DNA of 64,000 nucleotides from Streptomyces sp. CA-210063 (GTDB lineage Bacteria > Actinomycetota > Actinomycetes > Streptomycetales > Streptomycetaceae), in assembly GCF_024612015.1 (NCBI RefSeq), contig NZ_CP102512.1:930001-994000 (forward strand). The letters run 5' to 3'. Below the pieces are notes generated by a model, which was not told the origin of the DNA, made no database searches, and saw nothing but the letters and a program-made list of their open reading frames with translations. Each line of letters begins with the position of its first letter. Position 1 is the stretch's first letter. Both the position numbers and the translations under genes were made by a program. This document shows, in pieces, positions 1 to 8,524 of the stretch.

Positions 1-5
1 ACATC

Positions 6-464
6 GTGAGCACAGCCGGAGCGGCGCCGGCAGAGGGGCACAGCCTCCTCCTGGACGATCAACTCTGCTTCGCCCTGTACGCCGCCTCCCGCGCGGTCAC
101 GGCCCGCTACCGGCCGCTGCTCGACGAACTGGGGCTGACCTATCCGCAGTACCTGGTCATGCTCGTGCTCTGGGAGCAGGACTCGATCTCCGTGCGCGAT
201 CTGGGGGCCGCGCTCCAGCTCGAGTCCAGCACCCTCTCCCCGCTCCTGAAGCGCCTGGAGGCCGGCGGCCTGCTCCGCCGCGAGCGCCGTACGGACGACG
301 AGCGCTCCGTCGCCATCCGCCTCACCGAGGCCGGGGCCCAGCTCAAGGAGCGGGCCCGGACCGTCCCCGTGGACATCGGCGACGCCATGGGCCTGACCCC
401 CGAACAGCACACCCTCACCAAGCAGTTGCTCCGACTCCTCACGGCGAACGTCAGCCAGGGATGA
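6..464 (+). CDS. MarR-family regulator, OhrR-like
   Basis: A 152-aa winged-helix repressor of the MarR family. A Cys at residue 21 sits in the N-terminal helix (DDQLCFALY), the position of the peroxide-sensing Cys of OhrR proteins. The wHTH follows (about residues 60-105, LESSTLSPLLKRLE), then the wing (RTDDERS). OhrR proteins repress the organic hydroperoxide resistance gene ohr until the Cys is oxidised; this function is inferred from the family. The start is GTG at position 6, so the ribosome binding site is mostly outside the window. No ohr gene is visible; it could lie to the left. Confidence 0.85.
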   Translation: MSTAGAAPAEGHSLLLDDQLCFALYAASRAVTARYRPLLDELGLTYPQYLVMLVLWEQDSISVRDLGAALQLESSTLSPLLKRLEAGGLLRRERRTDDERSVAIRLTEAGAQLKERARTVPVDIGDAMGLTPEQHTLTKQLLRLLTANVSQG

Positions 465-595
465 GTTGAGGGGAGTATGCCCGGGGAAGGCGGTGTCGCC
501 GCCGTACATCCTCAGGAGGCGATCGCGCCCCCAGGCACGCGAGAAGCCGCCCTCCCCTTATAGGAGAGAACGGCCTCCGACCTGCCACAAAGCTG
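465..595. other. short intergenic spacer before the tRNA-Pro repeat
   Basis: This is non-coding sequence between the MarR gene and the tRNA-Pro-like repeat. I see no convincing hairpin terminator and no gene. Confidence 0.4.
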
Positions 596-638
596 GTCGG
601 GACGACAGGATTTGAACCTGCGACCCCTTGACCCCCAG
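596..638 (-). repeat. partial tRNA-Pro(GGG) 3' half, candidate att site
   Basis: This 43-bp stretch matches exactly the 3' end of the two complete tRNA-Pro genes in the window (17790-17832 and 42624-42666). It covers the acceptor 3' strand, the T arm and the 3' anticodon stem as far as the anticodon loop, then diverges at 639. A tRNA 3' half ending in the anticodon loop is the usual footprint of a tyrosine-recombinase integrative element. pSAM2 of Streptomyces is known to use tRNA-Pro this way. Just beyond it, TGACCCC (630-636) and GGGGTCA (644-650) form an inverted repeat overlapping the crossover end. It cannot make a functional tRNA because the 5' half is absent. Confidence 0.8.
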
Positions 639-647
639 GAGTAGGGG

Positions 648-1142
648 TCATCCTTTTTGTCTGCACATACGGCCAGAAAACAAGGAGCATGGCGTGCGGT
701 GTCGCGCGTGCCGTTCAGGTGCCCGGAAACCCGGGTTCGCGAACCGGGCCGCCTGGGCCCGCAGCGTCTCCAGGTACCTCATCTTGGCCGTCAGTGACGG
801 CTTCGCCCACTCCTCCAGCCAGGGAAAGGGAGCGAGGACGGCCTGTGCCCGATACAGGCTCCGTCCCGCGCCGCGCCAATGGGAGAAGATCAGGCCCCAC
901 AGATGTTCGGCGTCCTCACGTGCATCCCGTACCGATGAGCCGCCTTCCGCCTCCTCGTCGTCATCACCGTCAAGGTTCTGTTCAGCACGAAGAAGCACAG
1001 CGGCGTCCCGTGCCTCCTCGTCGGTCCAGCATTCGTCCTCGTCCGGCGCCGTGTAGGACTGCGACTGGTGCAACAGGCCCGTCCCGCCGAGGGCCCGCAG
1101 GAACATGCCCAGCCCGGTAGTCGGCCGACCCCCGATACCCAT
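648..1142 (-). CDS. hypothetical protein, possibly degenerate
   Basis: The ORF reads up to 1301. The protein-like part begins near an ATG at 1142 (MGIGGRPTTGLGMF) and has a plausible composition through residue 140: an acidic stretch (DGDDDEEAEGG) and then an amphipathic, Trp-rich part (HLWGLIFSHWRGAGRSLY). I recognise no family. The C-terminal tail runs to the edge of the tRNA-derived repeat and may not be native, so the gene could have been cut by the island boundary. No clear ribosome binding site supports either start. Confidence 0.35.
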   Translation of the reverse strand: MGIGGRPTTGLGMFLRALGGTGLLHQSQSYTAPDEDECWTDEEARDAAVLLRAEQNLDGDDDEEAEGGSSVRDAREDAEHLWGLIFSHWRGAGRSLYRAQAVLAPFPWLEEWAKPSLTAKMRYLETLRAQAARFANPGFRAPERHARHRTPCSLFSGRMCRQKG

Positions 1143-1487
1143 GCGGCGCACCGCGAGCACAGCCGTCGCCACGTCGCCGCTTCCAGCGACACGTCGACAG
1201 TCCGGGACGCTCTCTGGCCTGTCCACGCTGTCCTCCACAAACCCGGGTGCCCTGGCCGCCTGTCCAGCCGCCGGGACCGGTGGACCGCAGCTGCCGAGCA
1301 CAGGGAGTCCCGCGACGGCCCTGTTCTCGTGGGAAGGTTGCGTCCATGGAGATGGTGTACGGGTTCGACCTGATCCGGGGCCAGGACCGGTTTCAGTTCG
1401 GGCCGCGGCCCAGGCCGTCCACGCGCGTCCTTCCGCCGGCAGGGCCGCAGGCCCCGGGCACCACCCCTCATCGACGGGCGGTCGTCC
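1143..1487. other. gap with no confident gene
   Basis: Several overlapping frames are open on both strands but none has a ribosome binding site or family resemblance. It lies downstream of the LAL regulator on the minus strand, and I see no clear terminator. Confidence 0.4.
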
Positions 1488-4379
1488 CTACGGTCCGTCG
1501 CGCAGCTCGGACCGAATGTGGAGGACAGCGAGGCCGGCCCGCGACGTGACGCCAGTCTTGCGGTAGATGCGGCTGAGGTGGCTCTCGACCGTGCGGGGGC
1601 TGAGGTAGAGCCGGGCTGCGATGTCGGGGGTGGTCAGGCCTTCGGCGATCAGGGCGGCGATCTCACGTTCGCGGCGGGAGAGGGGCGCGGACACGGTGTC
1701 GGGCGCGTCGCCGGCGGCCGGGGGGCCGAACACGGCCGGGCGGAACACGTCCGCCAGGCCGGTCAGCAGACGTGCACCGCCGGTCGCGGCGAGGTGCCGG
1801 GCGCGTGTCCACATGGCTCGGGCGCGGTCCGGGTGACCGGCGGCCGCGGTCAGGGGGGCGCCGAGCAGCAGGCTGAATGCCTCCCACCGGACCGCTCCGA
1901 CACGGGCCGACTGCTCCACGGCTTCCTCGAACAGTTCGACCGCCGTCGCCGTGTCGCCTTCGGTACGCGCGATGTGGGCCGCGCTGCGCAGCGCCGAGGC
2001 CCGCTGCGACGGCAGGTCGAGTTGCTCGGCCTCCTTGCCGGCCCGCTCCGCCCAGGCCCTGGCCGAGTCCGTGTCGCCCGTGGCGACGGCGGAGCTAACC
2101 AGGATCTCCAGGAGGAGCGGACGTATGCACGGCTGAAGTGCGTTCAGGTCGTCACCTCCCGCGCGGAGGAGGGCGGTCCGGGCACGCTGGGGGTCGCCGA
2201 CGTGGATCTCCACGTAGCCGAGCATGCACCAGGCGATGGACGCCCACCAGTTGGTGCCCGGACCGGCCACCGCGACCGCTTCCTCGGCCACCGCCAGTGC
2301 GGTCCGGTCGTCGTACGCAAGGGCGGGGACCAGGGCATGGGCCTTGCTGCCCAGGACGAAGGCCAGCAGTTCGTCGCTGCCGATGCCGCGGGCGATGGCC
2401 TCGGCCTCGTCCGCGAGTTCCACGGCCGAGGCCATCCTCAGGGTCTGTGTGTGGATGTGCGCCTTGCACAGCAGCAGGTGCGGCAGGACGTACAGCTTGC
2501 CGCCGCGCCGCGCGATGGCCAGACCGCGATCGGCGTGCCGTTCGGCATCGGCGTACCTTTCCAGGAACACCTCCGCCCAGCTCAGCCGGAACAGCGGCTC
2601 GCACAGGCCCGCGAGGTCGTGATCGGTCAGCGCGTCGACGAGAGCCGCCGCCTGGTCGGTGGCCTCCCGTGCGGCGGGAATCTCGCCTTCGTACGTCTCC
2701 CCGAGGGCCGAGATCGCGAGCGCGCCTGCCTCGGCGACCTCGTCGCCCAGCGACCGGGCCAGGTCGAGGGTGCGTGCCACCTCGGCACGTACCAGCGGGT
2801 ATGCGGTGGCATGCGGCGCGGACGAGCCCAGCTCCAGGCCGAGTTCGACGGCATCTGCGGGGGTCGGGCCAGGGATACGGGAGAGCTCGCGGCGGAGCAG
2901 CGCGACCGCCTCCGCGTAGCGCCCGAGGTGACGTTCCATCACGGCGCACAGCGTCACGGCGGAAGCCCGCACGCTTGTCGCCCCCGCCTCGTCCGGTGGC
3001 GACATGGCGATCACCTCGTGCAGCAGGTCGCGGCTCTCCCGCAGTCCTCCGCAGACGCCGAGGGCTCGGGCCCGGCGCAGCATCAAGTCACGGCGCAGTG
3101 TGGCGTGCCGCGGCTGGTCGGGCAGGTGTGCGAGGGCGACGCCCAGCCAGTGGGCGCTGCTCGCGGGTGCGGTGGCGGCGGACCGTTCGGCCGCTTCGGC
3201 GAGTACTGCGACGGCCTCCGGGTCCCAGCCGGTCAGCGACCGCTCGATGTGGTGGGCGCGTTCGGTGGCGGGAGCGCCGACGTCGGCCAGTCCGGCGGCG
3301 GCCAGGCGGTGCATGCGGACGCGCGATATGGGGTCGGTGCTCTCGTGCACGAGCGCCCGCAGCACCGGATGGCGCAGCGACCACCGCCCACCCGGGCTCG
3401 GGCGGAGCAGATCGCGGGCGGCCAGCGTTTCCAGGTCCGCGTCGATACCGGCCTCGTCCTGGCCGGTCACCACGGCCAGCAGGGCGACGGTGGCATGGTC
3501 GCCCAGGATGGCAAGTGCCTCGGTGGTACGGCGCTGTCCCGCGGTCAGCGGGGTCAGTTCGTCCAGCAGGAGGGAGCCGAGCCCGGCGGAGTGCGGTGGT
3601 GAGCCGCCATGTCGTCGGCACTGTCCGGCCGGTTCAGCCTGCTCGGCCTGCAGGAGGGCGAGCAAGTAGAGCGGGTTGCCGTCGCTGGCGGCGTACAACT
3701 CGACGGCCCGGCCGGGCGGCAGACCGGGCGCCAGTCGGGGGGCCAGGACCTCGACGCACTCGCGCTCGGTGAGCGGTCCGAGGTCCAGCCGGAGCACCGT
3801 ACCCAGGTCGATGCCCCGCGTGAGTGCGGCGGCGAGGGAGGCCGCGGTCTGGCGGTCGCGACGGGCCACAACGATCACGACAGGGGCGTGCGGGGGATGA
3901 CGGACAAGGTGGTCGAGGAGTTCCAGGGACGCCGGGTCGGCCCAGTGCAGGTCGTCCAGGGCCACGACGAGCCCTCGGCCGAGTGGGCGGCCGGTCCCGT
4001 GGCCGGTCCTGCGGCCCGTCCCGCCGCCGGCCGTGGCGATCCGGACGAGCAGCTTCGCGACGGACCGGTGCAGCCCGAACCGGTCGCTGTGCCCGTCCCC
4101 GGCGCCGCCGCGATCCGTCAGCTCCATGTCGTGGTCGGCGAGTGCATCCCTGAACGGCTGGTAGGGGATGTGCTGTTCGTACTCCGTGGCCCGGCCACGC
4201 AGCACCGTCATCCCCCGGTCCCGCGCCCGTCGGCAGAACTCGGCCATGAGCCGGCTCTTGCCGATGCCCGCGTTCCCGGCCAGGTCCACGACCGCCGAAT
4301 CGCCGTCACGACCGAGTGTCCGGTCGAGTACTTCGTCCAGGCGCGCCAACTCGGTCGTTCGGCTGACCAGCGGAGTCAC
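1488..4379 (-). CDS. LAL-family LuxR regulator with AAA ATPase domain
   Basis: A 963-aa large ATP-binding LuxR regulator. The N-terminal AAA/NACHT-like ATPase has Walker A (GNAGIGKSR) and Walker B (VVALDDLHWAD). The middle is a helical TPR-like array. The C-terminus is a LuxR HTH (LSRREREIAALIAEGL, then SPRTVESHLSRIYRKTG). LAL proteins switch on antibiotic or sugar pathways in actinomycetes; the target here is unknown. I chose GTG 4379 because GTGAGG lies 5 nt upstream and the family usually starts just before this point. ATG 4457 (GGAGGG, 8 nt) is possible, but would place a repeated promoter-like element inside the gene. A truncated paralogue lies at 15500-16643. Confidence 0.85.
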   Translation of the reverse strand: MTPLVSRTTELARLDEVLDRTLGRDGDSAVVDLAGNAGIGKSRLMAEFCRRARDRGMTVLRGRATEYEQHIPYQPFRDALADHDMELTDRGGAGDGHSDRFGLHRSVAKLLVRIATAGGGTGRRTGHGTGRPLGRGLVVALDDLHWADPASLELLDHLVRHPPHAPVVIVVARRDRQTAASLAAALTRGIDLGTVLRLDLGPLTERECVEVLAPRLAPGLPPGRAVELYAASDGNPLYLLALLQAEQAEPAGQCRRHGGSPPHSAGLGSLLLDELTPLTAGQRRTTEALAILGDHATVALLAVVTGQDEAGIDADLETLAARDLLRPSPGGRWSLRHPVLRALVHESTDPISRVRMHRLAAAGLADVGAPATERAHHIERSLTGWDPEAVAVLAEAAERSAATAPASSAHWLGVALAHLPDQPRHATLRRDLMLRRARALGVCGGLRESRDLLHEVIAMSPPDEAGATSVRASAVTLCAVMERHLGRYAEAVALLRRELSRIPGPTPADAVELGLELGSSAPHATAYPLVRAEVARTLDLARSLGDEVAEAGALAISALGETYEGEIPAAREATDQAAALVDALTDHDLAGLCEPLFRLSWAEVFLERYADAERHADRGLAIARRGGKLYVLPHLLLCKAHIHTQTLRMASAVELADEAEAIARGIGSDELLAFVLGSKAHALVPALAYDDRTALAVAEEAVAVAGPGTNWWASIAWCMLGYVEIHVGDPQRARTALLRAGGDDLNALQPCIRPLLLEILVSSAVATGDTDSARAWAERAGKEAEQLDLPSQRASALRSAAHIARTEGDTATAVELFEEAVEQSARVGAVRWEAFSLLLGAPLTAAAGHPDRARAMWTRARHLAATGGARLLTGLADVFRPAVFGPPAAGDAPDTVSAPLSRREREIAALIAEGLTTPDIAARLYLSPRTVESHLSRIYRKTGVTSRAGLAVLHIRSELRDGP

Positions 4380-4428
4380 ATCTACCTCACCGTCCCCCTG
4401 CCACTCGGCCGTCGGGGACTTTGCATAT

Positions 4429-4455
4429 GAGATCCTACGTAACGGATTGCGCAAC
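4429..4455 (-). promoter_or_regulatory. dispersed TTACGTAG element, copy 1
   Basis: On the minus strand this reads TTGCGCAATCCGTTACGTAG and then GATC. It resembles copy 6 (15461-15476), which also has a nearby TTGCGCAA, and the other four copies share the TTRCGTAG core. It lies about 50 bp upstream of the preferred GTG start of the LAL regulator, so it could be its promoter or operator. Confidence 0.4.
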
Positions 4456-4543
4456 ATCACAGAGACCCTCCCCCAGGGCCCCGGGCAGTGCGGGCGGAAC
4501 CGATTCGGACACCGCACGTGTGCGCCAGGATGGGCGATGTCAT

Positions 4544-5125
4544 CTACATCGCGCACTCCAGCGGTCGTCTGACACTGCTGAGCCCCGAAGACCCGCGAGA
4601 TCGGGCCGGCTGCCAATGCCAGTGACTTCTGGCGAAGTCCGGGGCCGAGTCGGCCGGGACCTCCCAGTCGCCGCTCTCGACGTAGCGTGCGCGCTCCTCG
4701 CCCTGCTCGCGGAGGTAGACGGGATACTCGCCGTCCGCGTCCGGCTGCGTGACGTCGAAGCACCAGACTGCCTCCGCGCCGGAATCGGCGAAGCCGACCA
4801 GGTGGTTGGTGGACAGGCGACGGCCGTCGCCACCAGTGTCTGTGTGCTCCGGCATGTGCACGATATTCGCGTTCAGCGCGACCATGTCCTCGTCGCCGAC
4901 GATGACGATGTCATGGCCGAACTCGCCTCGGCAGGTGAAGGCGTTGTGCTCGGCGAGGAGGGCCCGATAGCCGGGTGGGGCCGCCCAGTTGATCGTGCCG
5001 AAGTGCGGCTTCAGGCCCGTTTCCCGGCGGCGGACAGCGTCTGCCGAGGCGGGGCCCGACGCCGTGATCGTGACCGTTCCGGCCTCGGCGGCGCGGCGAA
5101 GAACTGCCAGGCTCTCGTGTATCAA
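4544..5125 (-). CDS. SMI1/KNR4 (SUKH)-like protein
   Basis: A 193-aa protein. The core (LKPHFGTINWAAPPGYRALL, and later FGHDIVIVGDEDMVAL and HLVGFADSGAEAVWCFDV) resembles the SMI1/KNR4 or SUKH superfamily, where the GF(A)DSGG-like turn is characteristic. In bacteria many SUKH proteins are immunity proteins that neutralise contact-dependent or secreted nuclease toxins; others have unknown roles. No toxin gene lies beside it, so it may be an orphan immunity gene on the island. The last 25 residues are Arg/Ser-rich and may be read-through after a lost stop. The ATG at 5125 is the upstream-most start. Confidence 0.6.
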   Translation of the reverse strand: MIHESLAVLRRAAEAGTVTITASGPASADAVRRRETGLKPHFGTINWAAPPGYRALLAEHNAFTCRGEFGHDIVIVGDEDMVALNANIVHMPEHTDTGGDGRRLSTNHLVGFADSGAEAVWCFDVTQPDADGEYPVYLREQGEERARYVESGDWEVPADSAPDFARSHWHWQPARSRGSSGLSSVRRPLECAM

Positions 5126-5489
5126 CGTTTACGGTCCTTGATCTCGTGGCTCCACGGCACCGTACGCGCAGCACTCCACGGGGGAACGGCAGTTGCCCGG
5201 ACCGGGACCAGACGTATGCGCCGAAAGGCACGGCGAGTTACGCCGTGCCTTCGGTGCGCGCAATCGGTGTCAGGCGCTCTCGAGGGCATTCGCGTCGGCT
5301 CCGCTGCACTTGTACGCGTCAAAGAGGGTGATGCGGTAGCCGGGCGGGGTGGGCGAGCCCGGGCATATCCACAAACCGGCCTGGGCGATTCGGTTGGTCC
5401 AGGACTTCCGCGAGCTGAAGCGGCGCGTCAAAGCAGGCCTACCGCTCCGTACTCCTGAAACACGCGACAACTGAGCCTTCACCGCCGAA
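5126..5489. other. gap with decayed sequence
   Basis: There is no confident gene. A minus-strand frame ending near 5270 has a short protein-like stretch (SWTNRIAQAGLWICPG), which could be the tail of a broken gene, but I cannot assign it. Confidence 0.3.
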
Positions 5490-5585
5490 CCGACTTGGGC
5501 AGGACTTGTTCGCCACCAGGTCCCGGTCGCCGTCCACCATCGTCCACCATGCCACCACGTCTTCCGGTGACCACTCCTGTCGCAC
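5490..5585 (-). pseudogene. Tn3-family transposase, N-terminal fragment
   Basis: Thirty residues beginning at GTG 5585 read VRQEWSPEDVVAWWTMVDGD and continue RDLVANKS. This matches, from memory, the N-terminus of actinobacterial Tn3-family transposases (EWSPEDL-ASWTLV-GD, ELVANKSG-TRLGF). The reading frame is lost after the ANKS motif, where the family would continue into TRLGF. No catalytic domain follows on this strand, so this is a scrap of an inactivated transposase. It is one of three Tn3-like fragments clustered between 5.5 and 6.8 kb. Confidence 0.55.
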
Positions 5586-5818
5586 ACCCGCCCCTTGCCA
5601 TCGGCCCCTCGGGCGGCGTTCAGCCGGTCGGCCCAACGAGGCACCCCAGCGCCAGAAAACGGCAGGTGCGACCCCCTCGGAACCTTCCGGCGGGTTACTT
5701 GCCCCTGGTGTCCGAGCGCTACTGGGCTGACAAGCAGCACCCGAAGCCATGGGAGGCGGCTTCGGGCCGCTTCGAATGCACGGCCAGTGCCCGCAGAGGA
5801 AGACTCCGGGACGGGCGG

Positions 5819-6006
5819 TCAAGCGGCCTGGCCGAGGCCCGCGGAGGCCAGGTCCTGCTCACACAGCGGGGTGAAGTCGACGTCGAGCTTCGGGTCGTAT
5901 GCCTCGGGCTGGATGCCGAGTTCGTGCGTGCGGTACTCGCCGAACCCTCATACGCGGTGATCAGCCGCTTGAACCGCGGATACGCGGCCGGCTCGATCGA
6001 AGTCAT
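5819..6006 (-). pseudogene. Tn3-family transposase start fused to another gene tail
   Basis: From ATG 6006 the first 20 residues (MTSIEPAAYPRFKRLITAYE) resemble the opening of a second subfamily of Tn3 transposases (MTSI-RTAYPRFKRL). The coding signal then jumps frame at about 5946 into a 41-residue C-terminus (EYRTHELGIQPEAYDPK, then LDVDFTPLCEQDLASAGL) that ends at a TGA at 5819. I do not recognise that tail. The junction looks like an internal deletion joining two unrelated genes. Confidence 0.4.
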
Positions 6007-6241
6007 CGACCTGCTGACCGCCGTGACCGGGGACCGGTGGACCGACTGGCGCGCCGCGCGCGAGGACGGGCAGCGGTGGCTCGACACCCACCGGACACCA
6101 CAGCCCGCCGCGGAACCGACAGTGCCCGAGAGACAGCACCGTCCGGCTCGCCCCTTCTTTCACCCAGGCCAGGAGGACGGGAAGAACGAGCACGTTTTTT
6201 TCTCGGCTCAACCCGAGGCAACGTTCTGCCACCGACGCTGT

Positions 6242-6268
6242 GGATGCCGCTTGAGTTGAGCGGCATCC
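6242..6268. terminator. hairpin, possible terminator or repeat end
   Basis: GGATGCCGCT and AGCGGCATCC form a perfect 10-bp stem around a 7-nt loop. It lies about 60 bp past the stop of the Tn3-like transposase remnant. No U-tract follows on either strand, so it may be a structural end rather than an intrinsic terminator. Confidence 0.4.
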
Positions 6269-6330
6269 AACTTCCGGAATCCCGTACAAGGAGTTTATGG
6301 TGCCGCACTGGCACATACCGGCCTGCTTGT

Positions 6331-6640
6331 TCAGCCCTCGGAGCCGTCCTCGTCGTCATCGGGGCTGCCTGCGGCCAGGTCGCGCAGTGGGCGCAGGCAG
6401 CCACCGGCGGGTGGAGGCGCGGAAACTGTAGCGGCCCAACACAATGAGGTTCCCGTGGCGCAGTGGGGAGAGCCGGGCGACGTCCTCGTCCAGGAGGTCA
6501 TGCTCGTGCTGGGCAGCGGACAGCGCCCGCGCCTCCCACCGCTTGCCGTCCAGCAGCCGTGCCCGCGGGTCCGCCCACCGGTTCGAAGGCGAGGCGAACG
6601 CGTCGCGCCGGTTCAGCGCGCGGAACATCTGCTCCAGCCC
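6331..6640 (-). pseudogene. Tn3-family transposase, C-terminal remnant with internal deletion
   Basis: The frame contains NRRDAFASPSNRWADPRARL, resembling the middle of Tn3 TnpA, joined after LLDGKRWEA directly to DEDVARLSPLRHGNLIVLGRYSF, the typical TnpA C-terminus. The roughly 300 residues between, which hold the catalytic acidic residues, are missing. A frameshift after GRYSFRAS then moves the signal to a frame reading AGGCLRPLRDLAAGSPDDDED and a TGA at 6331. It is therefore a doubly broken transposase. Family assignment is from recalled motifs. Confidence 0.6.
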
Positions 6641-6877
6641 GGAAAGGCTCGTTCCGCGCCGGTGCGTACAGCCGCGCGAAGAGCCCGTCGGTGCCGAAGC
6701 ACGCGTCCAGTTCGGCCGGGAGGTCGTCGTGCGGCGGTGACTCCGGCGCCTCGATCCGCACGAGGTGTGACTTGATGTAGCACCCGCGACTGGTCGAGCA
6801 GCCACTCGACGGGGCCCAGAGATGGCGCGCGCGTCCTCGAACGGACCGGCTCTCACGGAAGTCCGGGGCCGGGACAT
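6640..6877 (-). pseudogene. unidentified gene, frameshifted, starts at repeated element
   Basis: From ATG 6877 the frame reads MSRPRTSVRAGPFEDARAIS. The coding signal then changes frame twice, through EWLLDQSR and then YIKSHLVRIEAPESPPHDDL and AELDACFGTDGLFARLYAP. It stops at about 6640, where Tn3-like sequence begins. The ATG abuts the repeated TTACGTAG element (6878-6893), so the original transcript was probably leaderless. I do not recognise the family. Confidence 0.4.
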
Positions 6878-6893
6878 CCGTGAAACTACGTAA
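6878..6893 (-). promoter_or_regulatory. dispersed TTACGTAG element, copy 2
   Basis: On the minus strand it reads TTACGTAGTTTCACGG and is followed at once by ATG (6877). It also lies about 50 bp upstream of the plus-strand membrane protein gene at 6944, so it could act in either direction. Confidence 0.4.
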
Positions 6894-6943
6894 TGCGCGC
6901 GACGCCCCTTTCGCTCCCGTGCCCGGGCAACCATGCTGTGCCC

Positions 6944-7489
6944 GTGTCCACGAACAAGAGAGTCAAGGCTTTCCACTGGGAGATGTACCGCCGCAGCGGC
7001 CGCGTAGGGAAGAGCGACTTGGGCACCTACGTCTTCGCCACGCTGGTCCACGTCTTCGGCGTGTTCGCGGCGTACGTCACCGAGCCGCTGGCAGGCCTGA
7101 TCGTGGGCGGCGTGTTCGCGGCTTTCTGGGGGAGCATCCTGTTGCCGCCGTGGCTGCGCGACATCCGCTCCATCGTGGCAGCCGACATCCGGCCGGGCCC
7201 ACCGCCTGTGCTGGTGCTGCAGCGGCGCAACGGCTCCACGATCACCCATCCCCTCGGCGCGGTGACCGAGCTGCGGCCGCTCACCGTCGGGATCCGATCC
7301 GCGGGGGGCAGCGGCGGCGACAAGATCCTGGAGTTGCGGGTGGGCCGCAAGGTCTACCGCACCCAGGCGGCGTTCAACCCGCCGGGGAACGAAGTACAGC
7401 TGCTGGCGGATGCGCTGCGCCGGGCCTGCCCCCAGCTGGTGGTCCGCAGGCACGAGGACCGGACGTCCTGGGTGTCGGACAGCGAATGA
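6944..7489 (+). CDS. two-helix membrane protein with PH-like domain
   Basis: A 181-aa protein. Residues about 25-65 hold two closely spaced hydrophobic helices (VFATLVHVFGVFAAYV and LIVGGVFAAFWGSILLPP). A soluble C-terminal half follows, with alternating strands (PVLVLQRRNGSTITHPLGAV and KILELRVGRKVYRT) and a final helix. This layout resembles bacterial PH-domain membrane proteins, but I cannot name a family. The GTG at 6944 (VSTNKRVKAFHWEMYRR) gives a natural Lys/Arg-rich N-terminus; ATG 6893 is in frame further upstream and less likely. It is one of the few intact genes on the island. Confidence 0.6.
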   Translation: MSTNKRVKAFHWEMYRRSGRVGKSDLGTYVFATLVHVFGVFAAYVTEPLAGLIVGGVFAAFWGSILLPPWLRDIRSIVAADIRPGPPPVLVLQRRNGSTITHPLGAVTELRPLTVGIRSAGGSGGDKILELRVGRKVYRTQAAFNPPGNEVQLLADALRRACPQLVVRRHEDRTSWVSDSE

Positions 7490-8341
7490 GTCGCCCGGCC
7501 GGTGGCGCCGCGATGACGATGACCCGCAACACCCGGTGCCGGCGGCGCTGCTGGACGCCGTACGCCGTCGCGGACCGGTCACCTTGCGCGGCTTTCCCTG
7601 GGACACCGAACTGCGCGAGCGGTGTGACGTCTCCTGCACGAACAGGACGCCCGGGTGGCCCGCTGGTCCACGCGCAAGAAGGACCACATCGGCACCGACG
7701 CCCGTCTGACCACGCTGCTCTCACGCCCCACGGGTCCAGCTTGCCCAGGAAGATCAGCTGGACGGGGTGGAAGAAGGAGAGGCGCGGACGCCCCGGCATC
7801 AGGCCCGCAAGGGATCGCTGCCTTGGCGCTGTAGTCAAACGATCTGGCGTGGTGGTCGTAGTCGGGCCCACAAGGATCGGTGACGGCGCTCAACGCCCTC
7901 TGTTCTTGATCACCGGTTGCGGGCGCGGCGATGCCACCAATATGGCTGGATTGACTGGCTCGGGTCGGCACCGCACCTCTGCTTTGCCTGTCGGCCCTCG
8001 CGTGGCTTGCGCGCCGCGGTCGCGCAACCAGCCCCGTGAGTCGGAGGAGTCGGCCACCGGTGTACGGGCACGGGTGTACGGGCGCGGGGCCACACCACCG
8101 TGCCTCGTCAAGGCTCCCGAAGCCGCAACCGAAATGCCCGGGAGCAGCGAGCCATCCGCCCGGCTTCCCGCGAACCATACAGACGGGCCGGGGCGAAGAC
8201 ATCGGTAGAACTACGCAACCTCAGCACCTGTTGCTCGACGAACCGTGCATGCACACCCGGTTCGGGGTGCAAGAACGAGAAGGCGCCCCTCCAGAGGTTC
8301 AGCTCAGGGCGTGGACGATCCCTGTTCGCGCGCTTCCACGT
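7490..8341. other. decayed interval with short coding fragments
   Basis: A plus-strand fragment at about 7540-7720 carries a protein-like run (AALLDAVRRRGPVTLRGFPW) that shifts frame to HEQDARVARWSTRKKDHIG before it is lost. I do not recognise it. On the minus strand a long frame begins at ATG 8202, directly after a copy of the repeated element, but its composition is poor for a Streptomyces gene. I regard the stretch as gene debris. Confidence 0.35.
8203..8218 (-). promoter_or_regulatory. dispersed TTGCGTAG element, copy 3
   Basis: On the minus strand it reads TTGCGTAGTTCTACCG and is followed at once by ATG (8202-8200). Its core is identical to copies 4 and 5. Confidence 0.4.
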
Positions 8342-8518
8342 TGACGAGGCCATGCGGATGATGCTCCGTGGGCGTTACGAGGAGGCCGCCTCTGTCGCCG
8401 CCCGGGGCTCGGCCTGGGTGGGAGGTACCGGGCTCGCTGTCCTCCACGCGCGGGCCCTGGCAGCGGCCGACCGGGTCGACGACGCGGTCAACGCACTGTC
8501 CCGCGCTCTGGATTCGGG
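8342..8518 (+). pseudogene. TPR-like protein fragment
   Basis: The frame reads DEAMRMMLRGRYEEAASVAA and later LAVLHARALAAADRVDDAVN and ALSRALDSGADPR. These are amphipathic helices with alanine-rich packing like tetratricopeptide repeats. The signal ends abruptly at about 8520, where a kinase sequence begins in another frame. It is the remnant of another gene fused to the truncated kinase. Confidence 0.4.
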
Positions 8519-8524
8519 CGCGGA

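Noticed and set aside
597..670. third tRNA-Pro gene
   Set aside because: Only the 3' half matches; the D arm and 5' acceptor strand are absent.
451..690. 79-aa minus-strand frame with AGSNPVVPT
   Set aside because: It is a translation of the tRNA-Pro sequence, a well-known false gene.
1518..3602. 694-aa plus-strand frame
   Set aside because: It runs antisense to the LAL gene and shows no protein-like pattern; it is a GC-driven shadow.
6356..7687. 443-aa minus-strand frame
   Set aside because: It is antisense to the membrane protein and joins transposase scraps; only parts of it are gene remnants.
7579..8202. 207-aa minus-strand frame starting at a repeated element
   Set aside because: Apart from the position of its ATG there is no support; its composition is poor, so it is left as debris.
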